From Channallabes apus (Eukaryota; Chordata; Actinopteri; Siluriformes; Clariidae), in contig CM060125.1 in assembly GCA_030522415.1 (NCBI GenBank), positions 4,770,401-4,834,400 of the forward strand: a stretch of 64,000 nt of DNA, written 5' to 3'. The position numbers were made by a program, and so were the translations under genes. This document shows, one piece after another, positions 23,657-35,194 of this stretch (within the stretch, counting starts at the first letter, position 1; each line of letters starts with the position of its first letter). The notes under the pieces were generated by a model. It was not told where the DNA came from and searched no databases. It was given only the letters and a program-made list of their open reading frames with translations.

Positions 23657-23956
23657 ATTCATTCATTCATTCATTCATTTATTCATCTTCTATACTAACT
23701 TATCCTGTGTACAGAGTCGCATGGGGCCTGGAGCCTATACCAGGAGACTATACCAGGCCACAAGGCAGGGTACACCCTGGACTGGGTGCCAATATATCGC
23801 AGGGCACACACACCCTCTGGACAATTTGGGAATTCGCCAATTTGCCCAAGCTGCATGTGTTTAGACTGTGGAAGAAAACTGAAGGAAACTCACCAAGAAC
23901 GGGGAAAACATTGCAAACTCCATGCACACAGACCTGAGGTGCAAAGTGGCTAAGCT
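23657..23956 (-). mobile_element. tRNA-derived SINE, minus strand, diverged
   Basis: The copy runs from (ATTC)n with TCTTCTATACTAACTTATCC to GACCTGAGGTGCAAAGTGGC. The tRNA head is largely deleted. Confidence 0.85.
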
Positions 23957-24079
23957 CAAAAGTTACAAAATGTTTATTATCAACATATTTTGACATTTTT
24001 TTAAATGATCTTTTATTTTAATGTTCCATGCTTTTACGTCCCAACATAAAACTAACTTAAATGTAACATAATTCAAATA

Positions 24080-24458
24080 GGGCGGCGCGGTGGTGTAGTG
24101 GTTAGCACTGTCGCCTTGCACCTCCAGGGTCTGGGTTCGATTCCCCGGCCAGGCTCGATTCCCGTCTCTGTGTGCATGGAGTTTGCATGTTCTCCCCGTG
24201 CTTGGTGGGTTTCCTCCGGGTACTCCGGTTTCCTCCCACAGTCCAAAGATATGCAGGTTAGGCTAATTGGCGTTCCTAAATTGCCCGTAGTGTGTGATTG
24301 GGTGTGTGAGTGTGTGTATGTGTGTGTGCCCTGCGATGGATTGGCACCCTGTCCAGGGTGTACCCTGCCTAGTGCCCGAAGTCTTCTGGGATAGGCTCCA
24401 GGTCCCCCGCGACCCTAAACACAGGATTAAGCGGTATTGATGATGAATGAATGAATGA
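24080..24458 (+). mobile_element. tRNA-derived SINE, full length
   Basis: The head GGCGGCGCGGTGGTGTAGTG and B box are intact. The flanks ATAATTCAAATA (24068-24079) and ATAATTAAAATA (24459-24470) are a 12-bp target duplication with one mismatch. Confidence 0.95.
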
Positions 24459-24470
24459 ATAATTAAAATA

Positions 24471-25308
24471 CCTTAAACCTGATTCTTATCTATTTCAAGG
24501 AAAGACTTGGTTGATGTCCACACGTACTGTACATAACCGGGTATTTCTAAAAACAGAGATTTTTATGTGTTATTTTTAAACAGTAGGACGCGTGGACAGA
24601 ATTTGTTTAAAAAACGAGGTAGAAAAATCTTTTTCAACTAGTTTGAAAAAATACCCGGCCACACGTGGACGTGATCTTACACTGTTACATTAACGATGTC
24701 TGTATTGAGTGGTACTTTGGGTTATTGGCTGGATGTCGAGCAATCTTAGTTAAGCAGTTACACTAATACCAAGCATAAAGCATGTAGAGGTAAAGGGGTG
24801 CAGGCATGACATAAACGTGGATAGTGAGCATGAGGCTGGACTGGACGTAGACACTCAACACTTGTCATGAGAGAACTGGACATGACCACTGTCCATACCA
24901 TAACTTGTTAATATAGCTCTATTTAATCAACAACAACCGAGTGGTAAAGTTAGCAAATAACAAAGCACTAGAAAATGTACATACAGTACTGCGCTGCATC
25001 TCCCTCCATCTGTTTCTGTCTTACACCAGTTCAGTAAATAAAGCAGCAGTAATGAGCAGGAAGTCAATAAGCAGTTAAGAGCATGGCTTCTTCATAAGGC
25101 TGAACTACACACACCCGTCACAAGACATAGATTTCCTGATGGAAATAAAGAAATAAATGACAAAGAAAAAAAATTAAACACCCCTAAGTGTCTCGTTGCT
25201 GCAAATGCACTGATTAGACATGCGTGCTGTATACTACAAACCTAAAGTAGCTAAAAAATGATACCAAATAACGTGCATATTAATCGTATGCATGTAATCT
25301 TTAACACT

Positions 25309-25357
<49 letters not shown>

Positions 25358-26131
25358 TTTTTAATGAAATTCTAAGTTAGTATTTTTAGGTTAAGCTTCC
25401 TTAATCACGTCGGTCAATTTTCACTTGCAGAATAAATTAAGTTTGAGACACATTAATGGAGAGGGAGAGACAGAGTGCTGCATCTTAATCAGCAGACTGC
25501 CAGCAATCCTGAGGACATTGTACATGGACATATCGATGATGATCAATCTGCTCTGTTCATGAGCAACTATACAGTGCAAACTGTTACACATTCGAACCTA
25601 TAATTTGAGGCTGCACCAACTTTTCGGGCTGCTGTTCCAGAAAATGAATCAACACCTTCTGAGCGATCGGAATTAGGATAATGTGGTAAGAATCCGATTA
25701 GCACGTCTCCGTTTTGTGTAACAGGAGACTGATGAGCAGTCTTCACCTGCACTTTCCCCGTGACTTTTCTGGCTCTCTGGAACACATGCTGTTCTTCATG
25801 GAGAGACATGCAGAGTGATTTGAGCCCATCAGTGGATTCATGAATAAATCATGCAGCGACAAAGAGGACGAACGTTCCGATTTCTCTCCAGGTTTCATCT
25901 GACCGTAAAGCAGTAATTAAATTTCAATCAATGAAACGGTAACTATTATGACATTAGGGAGAGTCTGTCTGATTTGAAACAGGACAAATATTCCTTTAAA
26001 ATATCATTTCACTAATAAATCTCTGAGACTATATAGAAAATATGGGATTTTTTTTTTCAAATTTAAAAAGTAATTAAAAAAAAACCCAGAAGTTTTAAGC
26101 TTTTTTCAATATTTAAAACAAAGAAAGTAAG
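24471..26131. other. TMEM132 intron, no gene
   Basis: An uninterrupted (TA)n lies at 25314-25349, followed by poly-T. The frame at 25567-25809 (minus) lacks splice-site or homology support. Poly-A and T runs occur near 26050-26090. Confidence 0.45.
25314..25349. repeat. (TA)n microsatellite
   Basis: About 36 bp of uninterrupted TA followed by a T tract. Confidence 0.95.
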
Positions 26132-26440
26132 GTAGGCAGCACGGTCGCCTTGGGTCTGGGTTCAATTCCCGCCTTGGGTTCATGGAGTTTGCATGTTCTT
26201 CCCGTGTTTGGTGTGTTTCCTCCGTGTACTCCAGTTTCCTCCATGCCTATTAAGCTAATTGGTGTGATCCCGGATTCCTCCTAGTGTTTGAATGAGTGTG
26301 TGTGAGGGTGTACAGTGTGTGTGCCCTGCTATGGATTGGCACCCTGTCCTGGGTGTACCCAACCTTGTGCCCTAGTCTCCTGGTATAGGCTCCCAGGTCC
26401 CCATGACACTCATCGTCTATACCGCTTTATCCTGTATTCA
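26132..26440 (+). mobile_element. tRNA-derived SINE, degenerate
   Basis: GCAGCACGGTCGCCTTGGGT and GGGTTCAATTCCCGCC mark a partly deleted head with a mutated B box. The body follows to CTATACCGCTTTATCCTG-like sequence. The A-box region is lost. Confidence 0.75.
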
Positions 26441-26604
26441 GTGAGTCAATAAGTGAGCAATAAAAATTTTTAATATCCTAAATGTTAACATTCAGAATTC
26501 TGCACTACTCCCACTGCGCCCAATGCATTTGGGTCTACCTAATTAAATGTTCACTAATGCAAATCGGATGATCTGCTGAAGTTCAAACCAAGCATAAGAA
26601 TGGG

Positions 26605-27545
26605 GGGGGGAAGGTGACTTTGAACATGATATGGGTAGTGGTGCCAGACTGGCTGGTCTGTGCATTTCGAAACTGCTGATCTAAGTGAGTAAATGATTTT
26701 TACACACAACCATCTCTAGGGTTTACAGAGAATGGTGTGAAAAAAAGAAAATATCCAGTGAGCGGCAATTGCCTTGTTGATGCCAGAGGTCGAAGGAGAA
26801 TGGCCAGACTGGTTTGAGCTGATAGAAAGGCAACAGTAATTCAAAGGACGTCTAGTTACAACAGAGCATCTCTGTCAGCTAAGGACAGGAAATTGAAGCA
26901 GTAAGTTTGCATGAACTCACCAAAATGACAAAAGAAGACAATAGAAGATCGCCTGTTGTGATGAGTCTAGATTTCTGCTTTAACATTTAAAAAGTAGAGT
27001 CAAAATTTGGTGTAAACAACATGAAAGCATGGGTCCACCATACCTGTAACTGGTATCAATGGTTCAGATTGCTGGTGGTGGAATTGTGTTTGGGAATATT
27101 TTGGCACACTTTGGGCTCCTAGGTACCAAATGAGTATTGTTTAAATGCCACAGCCTAGAGTACAGTACCTACCCGAGTATTGTTGCCGACCATATTCATT
27201 CCTTAATGAGCACAGACTATCACACCATGTCAAAAGCTGAAATCATCACTAATTGGTTTCTTGAACATGACAGTGAGTTCAGTGTACAGTACTCACATGG
27301 CCTCCACAGTCACCAGGGCTGAACCTAACAGAGCACCGTCGCGATGTGGTGGAACAGGAGATTTGCATCATAATGTTCAGCTGACATCAAAAACTGTGTA
27401 ATGCTATCATGTAAATATGGACCAAAATCTCTAAGGAATGTTTCCAGCACCTTGTTAAATCCATGCAACAATGAATTAAAGCAGTTCTGAATGCAAAAAG
27501 AGGTCCAACCTACTGTAGTAACAGCAAGGTGTGCTTATGAGAGGG
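26605..27545 (+). mobile_element. Fossil Tc1/mariner element, third family
   Basis: Degenerate transposase landmarks on the plus strand are GTGCCAGACTGGCTGGTCTG, AACTGCTGATCTAAGTGAG, ATCCAGTGAGCGGCAATTG, TTGATGCCAGAGGTCGAAGG, GAATGGCCAGACTGGTTTGA, TTCTTGAACATGACAGTGAG and TGTTTCCAGCACCTTGTTAA. They are in the order of a complete transposase but with many indels and stops. Footprint heptamers at 27161, 27285 and 27511 lie inside it, so at least some Tc1 activity postdates this fossil. Confidence 0.85.
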
Positions 27546-28383
27546 CTATTATTAAATCATCTATGTTAATAGTTTCTATATCCATCTAAGCTCTATCTAA
27601 ATTCATGTGCATCTCAACGAGAATGGGCATGATGCTTCTTTTTCTAACTGAGTATCAGATAAAACATGATGACCTTTCAATTAAAAATATCATTTATGGT
27701 ACTTTTATTGACAAATTTAGATTTTTATAATGGAAGAACTGATTCGAATTAAATTATTTCCCTTCTTTTTATACAATTATCATTTTCCTTCATTCACTCA
27801 ACAATGAATCTATCTTCAGAACAAAGCAGATGCACCGTTACATCTACATTATTGAGCGTGTCATAGCTGAGATTGTTGTACCTACAGTATATCACGCCGT
27901 ATCAAATCATGTCCTTGTATTTACTTTTAGACTTAGCCAGTTTGTAAGTTACTCGACTGAACTTTCCCAACTATCTTTTTTCATTTTCAGATAAACAGAA
28001 CGGAATGAAATGAAGCTCATGAATATCCTCTCTCGACTTCCGTATTGCATTGTGTCATGTATATATCTTATAAAAGGAAGCCATGAATGAGATAATCATT
28101 ATCTCATTACATTTAGCATTCGAAAGTCTGTCCATTTTAATAAAATTACTCTTGGCTTCAGGTCAATTACCTTCTCAATCATGAAGAGGACCTTCTGCTC
28201 AATTAGCCAAATTAAAGTTAATCAAAATGTACTCCGAAGAGTGTGACCGTGGTTTTTGCTGATTAGCATCTGATAGCCTCTAATGCTATTAAATAAAGGC
28301 ACTAAAAATGATATAAAATTATTCAGAAAATGTCCAACTTTGATCCTTGCTAATAAAACTAAAATTTTTTTAGGGTTTTTTTA
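27546..28383. other. TMEM132 intron, no gene
   Basis: A TAAT-rich stretch at 28060-28280 lacks transposon signatures and could be a conserved non-coding element. That is a guess from composition only. Confidence 0.3.
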
Positions 28384-29099
28384 TAGGGTTGTTCCGATCC
28401 CGATACTGGTATCGGAAATGCTACCGATACCACAAAAAAATCTGGCATCGGAATCGGCGAGTATTTGAGTCCACGTATCGATCCGATACCATTTTCCTAA
28501 ACATACAGTAACCTATTTATGCCCGCTAGTTTTGCTAGCTTAGCTTACTTACAGAGTGTCACGGCGTGCGCCTGTGATGGGTGTGCGTCCAAATTGATAT
28601 CGCTCCTCGCTCACTAGTTAGGCGGCCTCCCCCCCCCCCCCCTTTAGGTATGTGAAGCAGCAGGGCCGCAGAATCAGGCAACGGCCCATGAGCTATCGCC
28701 GCTAATGGTCCCGGCGCTATAAAACACAGCGGGGAGTGTAGCTCGGGGTCTGACTGTTGGGAAGCTGGACTTTGCGACGCGGTGGATTTTATGAGAGACA
28801 GTGGCACAAGAGCGGGGCGATGTGATGCGCCCCAGAGACTTTTAAAAGGGGGGCGCCTTTGATCCCTGCGAGAGGAGCGCGTGCACCTTCACTTCCGCGT
28901 CGAGCCCGCCTTCGCATCCCTGCCGCCGAAGGGGAAAAGACCGCATAGAGCCTTTAACCCTATCCTTACCCATTTTTCTAAATAAATGACCCTTTTTCCT
29001 GTAAGACCTCGCCTCGTGTCCGTGTTTCATGGTGTCGCCCGTGCACTTAGGGTCGAACCCGTTACACAGGGCTAGCAGTATTTTACTTAAAAAAGAAAT

Positions 29100-29142
<43 letters not shown>

Positions 29143-29245
29143 CAGATACACACCCAGGTATCGGATCGGTACTCGGTATCGGCCAATACCCTGAGCCCAA
29201 GTATCGGAATCGGTATCGGGAGGGAAAAAATGGTATCGACACATT
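28384..29245 (+). mobile_element. hAT-like element carrying a solo LTR, copy 2
   Basis: The left end TAGGGTTGTTCCGATCCC is clear. The right end has decayed (TATCGACACATT) and no target duplication is readable. It differs from copies 1, 3 and 4 by a clean 5-bp insertion at 28504-28510: TACAGTA where the others have TA. Confidence 0.88.
28557..29066 (+). mobile_element. Solo LTR inside the hAT-like element, copy 2
   Basis: It has the same TGTCACGG and CCGTTACA ends, TATAAAA box and AATAAA signal as copy 1. An expanded C-tract lies near 28630, and there is a small deletion in the U3-R region. Confidence 0.75.
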
Positions 29246-29570
29246 AAAACCCCTTATGAATTTCTAACATAATTTAATTAAAAAAAAAATAATAATAAAT
29301 AAAACAAATCATTACCAAAATTAAACACGTAATCGAATTAAATCTTACTAACACCAAACATTATCATTAAACAAAAATAAGTAAACACTACCAATAATAA
29401 TTAATTTAATAACATAAGAAAAAAATAAGAAACTGTTAAAAACTCATTAGAAATAAACTGAATTTGCAGGTGTTACTGTATGTAGTAATGTATCTTAAGT
29501 CCCAATATGAAAGGGTTGACAGGATACACATTGATTTACTGTACTTGCTGGGGAAAGGACTTGAACTCAC
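29246..29570. other. Very AT-rich TMEM132 intron end
   Basis: About 320 bases dominated by A and T immediately downstream (in gene sense) of the 29571 exon donor. No feature is seen. Confidence 0.4.
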
Positions 29571-29757
29571 CATGGCGAGCGGCACGATTCCACCAAGCCC
29601 GTGAGGTGCGAGTCGGATAAGGGTCGGGACCTCCTCCGAGAAAGTGCGGCTCATGGGATATTCCACCTGCCACGTGACCGAACGAGTGCCCAGAGGATCC
29701 CCCAGACCGTTCACCTCCAAATCCACCTGCAGAACCTTCTGAATCCCCGCCTCCATC
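29571..29757 (-). CDS. TMEM132-family exon (GIVPLAM exon)
   Basis: On the minus strand the acceptor is TGTGTGGCAG|GATGG and the donor CCATG|GTGAGT. The exon is 187 bp: one base completing a codon, then 62 codons. It encodes MEAGIQKVLQVDLEV, then SVTWQVEYPMS, and ends GLGGIVPLAM. WQVEYP and GIVPLAM are conserved TMEM132 motifs in the ectodomain, just before [12 protein letters not shown] of the next exon (7817-7960). The exon supplies phase 0 at its donor, matching the next acceptor. Upstream exons, including the large N-terminal exon and signal peptide, are not found in the remaining 34 kb. The gene must extend beyond the window. Confidence 0.93.
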
Positions 29758-30265
29758 CTGCCACACAGCCCAACAGGAAGTAGGCCAAGTTAAGAGTTTT
29801 CACTTTAAAACATTAGGCGGGGGAAAAAAAAAGATAATTTCAATGAATATTTGGTGGGAAAACTGCTCCTGCTGATGTACAATAGCTAAGACGCAACGGA
29901 AGAATATGGCCTCAGGTTTAGCATGTTGCACAAAGTGATGTAAGCTGGCGCATTATGCTAAACTGGTAGCCATGAGCTTCCTGTATTCCAGCGCTGCAGG
30001 GCAAAACTCTTCTCTTCTGTAGGCAACCGATAAATGTAAATAAAAGCAGAAATCTAGTTGTGCCGCCAAAAATACCAAACAAAGTAACCAATTTCATTTT
30101 TATTTCATTCCTTTATTTGCAGATGAAGTGATTTTTCCACAAAATTATTACACAAAAAATATGTGTAAACAATAATAAACCTGTTCAAACGCGGGAAAAT
30201 ATACCCGATTTTCCTTTTCATTTTTAAGCAATCTGATTTTAATCTGAGTCAAAACTTCATTAGTC

Positions 30266-30307
<42 letters not shown>

Positions 30308-30786
30308 CGTTCATTCTGTTTAGGTCAAGAGCAATATTCACTGCCATTATTCCAACTGCAAAAAAAAAAAAAAAAAAAAAACAGACTGAAGTAGCAACAG
30401 CGGGAAAAAAGCAATTTACTTTTGTTCTAGCACCTTCATGCTTTTTTTTTTTGGAAAAAAGATTTCCAAAGCCATGCATAGCATTTTCTGCACTGATTGC
30501 AATGCAAACAAAGCAGCAAAGACAATGTATAAAAGCAAACTCGTTCCAATAGACGAGGTTGAGGTTCGCTCAGCCTGGGTGCTTTTATTTTATTTTATTT
30601 TTCTTATTCATTTTCCATAGCTCAGTTAAACCAAACCCACATCCACAGCAGTCAGAAATAACAAAGGGCAAATGCAGAATATTGAAATGTAATTCACACC
30701 TGCTAACACAAACAAAGTGTTATTTTTATGCATCGCTGAAGTTTAATCAGACCTTTACAGTCTTGCTTGTAGCATCATTCTCTTTG

Positions 30787-30818
<32 letters not shown>

Positions 30819-31199
30819 CCTTGGCAAAAGGCAGTAACAGATGAGAGTCTACCAACAACATTTGGCCTGAAAATGAGGTTAGAAAAAATAGACATAGGGT
30901 CAGTTAATTTTTTTACATGATTACTATTAAAATAATAAATGTAGTTTAAAAAAATTTTTTTTTTTAATCTTTGGTAAAACATCCGCTGTAAGGTTTGACT
31001 TTACAGTCTAAGAAAGAAGCAATTTTAATGAGCAACATGATGCTTATTCTAAAGTTAAACTAGCAATATCCAATTTGAGTATCTACAGTATACACATGGG
31101 ATGAATAATAAATGTCAAGGCTCATCTATGCCCATTGGGACCAAAGTCTAGCCCATCTGCTCCGATCCCATAGAAATGTAGCAAAACCACTTTAAAAAG
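29758..31199. other. TMEM132 intron, no gene
   Basis: The stretch contains (GT)n at 30269-30306, poly-A at 30361-30380 and CT/CA tracts near 30780-30820. The frames are low complexity. Confidence 0.45.
30269..30306. repeat. (GT)n microsatellite
   Basis: About 38 bp of uninterrupted GT. Confidence 0.95.
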
Positions 31200-32298
31200 T
31201 CAACACCAACCATGAGCGAAAGGCACCAAACCATCCAATGTATCACAGTCTACAGTTCGCTTACCATCTGAACCTTTCAACAGATGATGTCATCGCTCAC
31301 CTCCCTCACACATAACTCACTCACCTGGACATAAGAAGGGAAATTATGGTAAAAAAGCTGTTTTCCGACTACAGTTTAGCGTTTAATACTATAATTCCTT
31401 TCATACTCACCACCAAGCTGGAACACCTGGGACTCACTAACTCATTGTTGTCCAACTAATTGGCACTGTGTGGCCACTACCAACTCCACCACCATTATCA
31501 ACATTTACTGATGATCCTGTTTGATTGGAAATCTGAAAAATTGCTGCCACAGGAACAACCTCCTCCTTAACATCAGCAAGACAAAGGAGTTGATAGTGGA
31601 CTTTCAGTACAAAGCAAGAGAAGGACTAGCAGACCCCCCATCATTAACGAGAGCCCAGTAGAAGAGTGGACAACTTCACATCATGCAGGACCTGTCATGA
31701 TCCTATCACATCAACACCATGGTGAAAAAGGCCCGGCATCAGACACTTTGGAGACCTCAGACTGCCCCCCAAGGTGCTTAGGAACTTTTACTCCTGCCCC
31801 ATAGAGAGCATCCTGACGGGTAACATCGCAACCTGGTTTGGGAACAGTACCATGCAGGACGGAGGAGCTCTACAGAGGGTGGTGTGATCAGCTGAGCGCA
31901 TCATCCGCACCGAGCTCCCCGACCTGTACTCAATCTACGTACATCAAGGCCAAGAAGGACCAAGGCCAAGAAGATCATGAAGGACCCCAGCCACTCCAAC
32001 AATGGACTGTTCTCTCTGTTGCAGTCAGGAAGGCACTTCCACTCCCTGAAGGCCAACACAGAGAGACTGAGGAGAAGCTTCATCCCACAGACTATACAGA
32101 CTCTCAACCAGAACACCACATAGAACTAAACACTCTAATCTGCTCTCTTTTATTCTCTCACGCACACCTCTGGGACTTTGCACATTGTTCTGCTTGTGAC
32201 TGGACATTTTTCACACAAATGAGGACTAACTGCATTCAGTTGTAACCTCTCCTGCATAACCTATACACTTAACATCTGGTACACTTTTATTTCAATTC
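31200..32298 (+). mobile_element. Fossil CR1/L2/Rex1-like LINE, 5' portion of nest
   Basis: The degenerate reverse transcriptase in plus sense includes a DYSLAFNTIIP-like motif A region (about 31366), NNLLLNISKTKELIVDF-like sequence near 31560 and SHSNNGLFSLLQSGRHF near 31990, which continue to a C-terminal end near 32120. Frameshifts and stops destroy the frame. The 3' UTR is split at 32298 by a Tc1-like insertion and continues at 35195. The element resembles the intact-frame LINE fragment at 33339-34640 but is much older. Confidence 0.78.
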
Positions 32299-32520
32299 TA
32301 CAAACCGGATTCCAAAAAAGTTGGGACACTAAACAAATTGTGAATAAAAACTGAATGCAATGATGTGGAGATGGCAAATGTCAATATTTTATTCAGAATA
32401 GAACATAGATGACAGATCAAAAGTTTAAACTGAGAAAATGTATCATTTTAAGGGAAAAATATGGTGAATCAAAATGTCATGGTGTCAACAAATCCCAAAA
32501 AAGTTGGGACAAGGCCATTT

Positions 32521-33338
32521 TCACCACTGTGTGGCATCTCCCCTTCTTCTTACAACACTCAACAGACGTCTGGGGACCGAGGAGACCAGTTTCTCAAGTT
32601 TAGAAATAGGAATGCTCTCCCATTCTTGTCTAATACAGGCCTCTAACTGTTCAATCGTCTTGGGCCTTCTTTGTCGCACCTTCCTCTTTATGATGCGCCA
32701 AATGTTCTCTATAGGGGAAAGATCTGGACTGCAGACTGGCCATTTCAGTACCCGGATCCTTCTCCTACGCAGCCATGATGTTGTGACTGATGCAGAATGT
32801 GGTCTGGCATTATCTTGTTGAAAAATGCAGGGTCTTCCCTGAAAGAGATGACGTCTGGATGGGAGCATATGTTCTAGAACCTGAATATATTTTTCTGCAT
32901 TGATGGTGCCTTTCCAGACATGCAAGCTGCCCATGCCACACGCACTCATGCAACCCCATACCATCAGAGATGCAGGCTTCTGAACTGAGCGTTGATAACA
33001 ACTTGGGTTGTCCTTGTCCTCTTTGGTCCGGATGACACGGCGTCCCACATTTCCAACAAGAACTTTGAATCGTGACTCGTCTGACCACAGAACAGTCTTC
33101 CATTTTGCCACACTCCATTTTAAATGATCCCTGGCCCAATGAAAACGCCTGTGCTTGTGGATCTTGCTTAGAAATGGCTTCTTCATTGCACTGTAGAGTT
33201 TCAGCTGGCGACGGCGGACGGCACGGTGGATTGTGTTCACTGACGATGGTTTCTGGAAGTATTCCTGAGCCCATTCTGTGATTTCCTTTACAGTAGCATT
33301 CCTGTTTGTGGTGCATTGTCGTTTAAGGGCCCGGAGAT
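32521..33338 (-). pseudogene. Tc1-like transposase, C-terminal part (catalytic)
   Basis: The frame runs about 272 codons from LRALKRQC to the stop. All three catalytic residues are visible: aspartate in LWSDESRFKV, aspartate in FQQDNARPHS, and glutamate in SPIENIWRII, the DD34E arrangement of Tc1 elements. The frame is open and looks well preserved, but it is severed from the DNA-binding half by the LINE at 33339-34640. The protein cannot be made as one piece from this copy. Confidence 0.93.
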
Positions 33339-34640
33339 TCAAGATTCAAGATTCAAGATTCTTTATTTGTCACATGCATAGTTATACAAGTACAACACGC
33401 AGTGAAATGTATCCTGAACCGCTCCTACTTTGTGCAAATAACAAGAAACAAAAGAAATAATCTATAAATAGAAATAGAGAAAAAAAAAAAAAAAAAAAAG
33501 GTGCAAATGTAAACATAATAATAAAGTGTGTATCTGAGCAGGATAAAGGTGTTAGTGCAAGTGATGCTTACAGTCCAGACTAAAGTGCAGTGTGCAGTGT
33601 GGAATGTCAGCACAGCAGTGTGTGGGTGAACTGTTACCAGTCCTATGAATGGGAGAGTGGCCCATCATGGTTGAGGAGTCTAATCGCCTGTGGATAAAAA
33701 CTCCTCCTGAGTCTCTCCGTTTTGGCCATAATGACCCGGAACCTTCTGCCTGAATGCAGAAGTTTGAACAGTCCGTTATTGGGGTGCGACAAGTCCTTAA
33801 TGATACGAGCTGCCCTGGTTTTACATCTCCTGGTGTAGATGTCCTGCATGGAGGGGAGAGTTAACCTGCAGCAGCGTTCAGCTGCCCGGATCACTCTCTG
33901 GAGGGCTTTCCTGTCCTGTACACAGCTATTCCCAAACCAGGATGAAATGTTCTGTGTTAGGATGCTCTCAACAGCACCCGAGTAGAAAGCCTTAAGGACA
34001 GCAGGGGAAACCCCAAACTTCCTCAACTGCCTCAGGTGGTACAGACGCTGCTTTGCCCTTTTCGTCTGAGCACAGATATGCTCAGTCCATGTCAGATCCT
34101 CGGAGATGTGGACGCCCAAGTACTTAAAGCTGCTCACCCTCTCCACTGGAGCTCCATTGATGATGAGGGGTTTGTGGTCCAGTTGTCCCCTTCTGAAGTC
34201 CACCACCAGCTCCTTCGTCTTACTGACGTTCAGTCGGAGGCAGTTTTCTTCACACCATAGTGCCAGGTTCTCCACTTCATCTATGTAGGCCGACTCATCG
34301 TTGTTGGAGATGAAGCCCAGCACCACCGTATCGTCAGCAAACTTAACGATGGTGTTGGAGTCGAACATGGCCACACAGTCTGAAGTGTAGAGAGAGTATA
34401 GCAGTGGAGAGAGAACACATCCCTGTGGAGCACCTGTGTTGATGGTGATGCTGCTGGAGAAGCACTTGCCCACTCTCACCGCTTGAGATCTGTCCGAGAG
34501 GAAGTCCAACACCCAGGCACACAAGCGTTTGTTAAGTCCTAGATCTCTCAGCTTTGTGAACAGTCTGTTAGGCACTATTGTGTTGAAGGCAGAGCTGTAA
34601 TCTATAAAAAGCAATCTCACATAGTATCACATAGTATCTC
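33339..34640 (-). mobile_element. 5'-truncated CR1/L2/Rex1-like LINE inside the transposase
   Basis: The 3' end lies at 33339, with a tandem ATTCAAG tail in place of poly-A. The 5' end at about 34640 is truncated inside the reverse transcriptase gene. The host transposase resumes immediately outside both junctions. A CACATAGTAT duplication near 34618-34640 may be filler DNA made during insertion. Truncation and a microsatellite-like tail are typical of target-primed reverse transcription in this clade. Confidence 0.93.
33643..34620 (-). pseudogene. LINE reverse transcriptase, C-terminal fragment
   Basis: The 325-residue open frame covers the palm and thumb of a non-LTR reverse transcriptase. 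Motif A is FIDYSSAFN (residues 5-13), motif [11 protein letters not shown] (63-72) and the catalytic FADD box is at 94-97. They are followed by FKYLGVHIS and a conserved C-terminal region with LPSMQDIY and [10 protein letters not shown]. The clade is CR1/L2/Rex1-like by motif style. The endonuclease domain and ORF1 are missing because of 5' truncation. The open frame suggests a recent insertion. Confidence 0.92.
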
Positions 34641-34841
34641 ACGGGCATCCAGTATGGTTTTACGCCCTTGACCCTTACGCACAGAGATTGTTCCAGATTC
34701 TCTAAATCTCCAGATGATATTATGCACAGTTGATGATGATAACTGCAAAGTCTTTGCAATTTTTCGCTGGGTAACACCTTTCTGATATTGCTCCACTATC
34801 TTTCTGCGCAACATTGTGGGAATTGGTGATCCTCTACCCAT
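34641..34841 (-). pseudogene. Tc1-like transposase, N-terminal HTH part
   Basis: The frame begins at ATG 34841 (MGRGSPIP); an in-frame upstream ATG exists at 34895. It encodes the paired-like HTH (LRRKIVEQYQKGVTQRKIAK) up to GRKTILDAR, where the LINE insertion cuts it. The other half resumes with LRALKRQC at 33338. The reading matches the 906 copy almost residue for residue. Confidence 0.92.
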
Positions 34842-35194
34842 CTTGGCTTCTGAGAGACACTGCCACTCTGAGAAGCTCTTTTTATACCCAATCATGTTGC
34901 CAATTAACCTAATTACTGTTAATTGGTCTTCCAGCTCTTCGTTATGCTCAAATGTACTTTTTCCAGCCTCTTATTGCTACTTGTCCCAACTTATTTGGGA
35001 TTTGTTGACACTGTGAAATTTGGAATCAACATATTTTTCCTTTAAAATTATAGATTTTCTCGGATTAAACTTTTGATCTGTCATCTATGTTCTATTCTGA
35101 ATAAAATATTGACATTTGCCATCTCCACATCATTGCATTCAGTTTTAATTCACAATTTGTTTAGTGTCCCAACTTTTTTGGAATCCGGTTTGTA

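Larger units (their letters stand above)
32301..35192 (-). mobile_element. Tc1-like transposon interrupted by a LINE
   Basis: The ends CAAACCGGATTCC and GGAATCCGGTTTG are each followed by TA (32299-32300 and 35193-35194). The terminal repeats are about 215 bp, each with outer and inner AAAAAAGTTGGGACA direct repeats. Without the LINE insert the element is about 1.6 kb, the normal size for the family. It inserted into the 3' UTR of the 31.2-kb LINE fossil. No footprint heptamers occur inside apart from one encoded in the transposase itself, consistent with relative youth. Confidence 0.95.

Noticed and set aside
25567..25809. 80-codon minus-strand frame as an upstream TMEM132 exon
   Set aside because: It lies between two exons that join in phase (29571 and 7960), so it cannot be constitutive, and it shows no TMEM132 motif.
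28060..28280. TAAT-rich block as a conserved enhancer
   Set aside because: Only composition suggests it. Without comparative data there is no support, so it is mentioned but not called.
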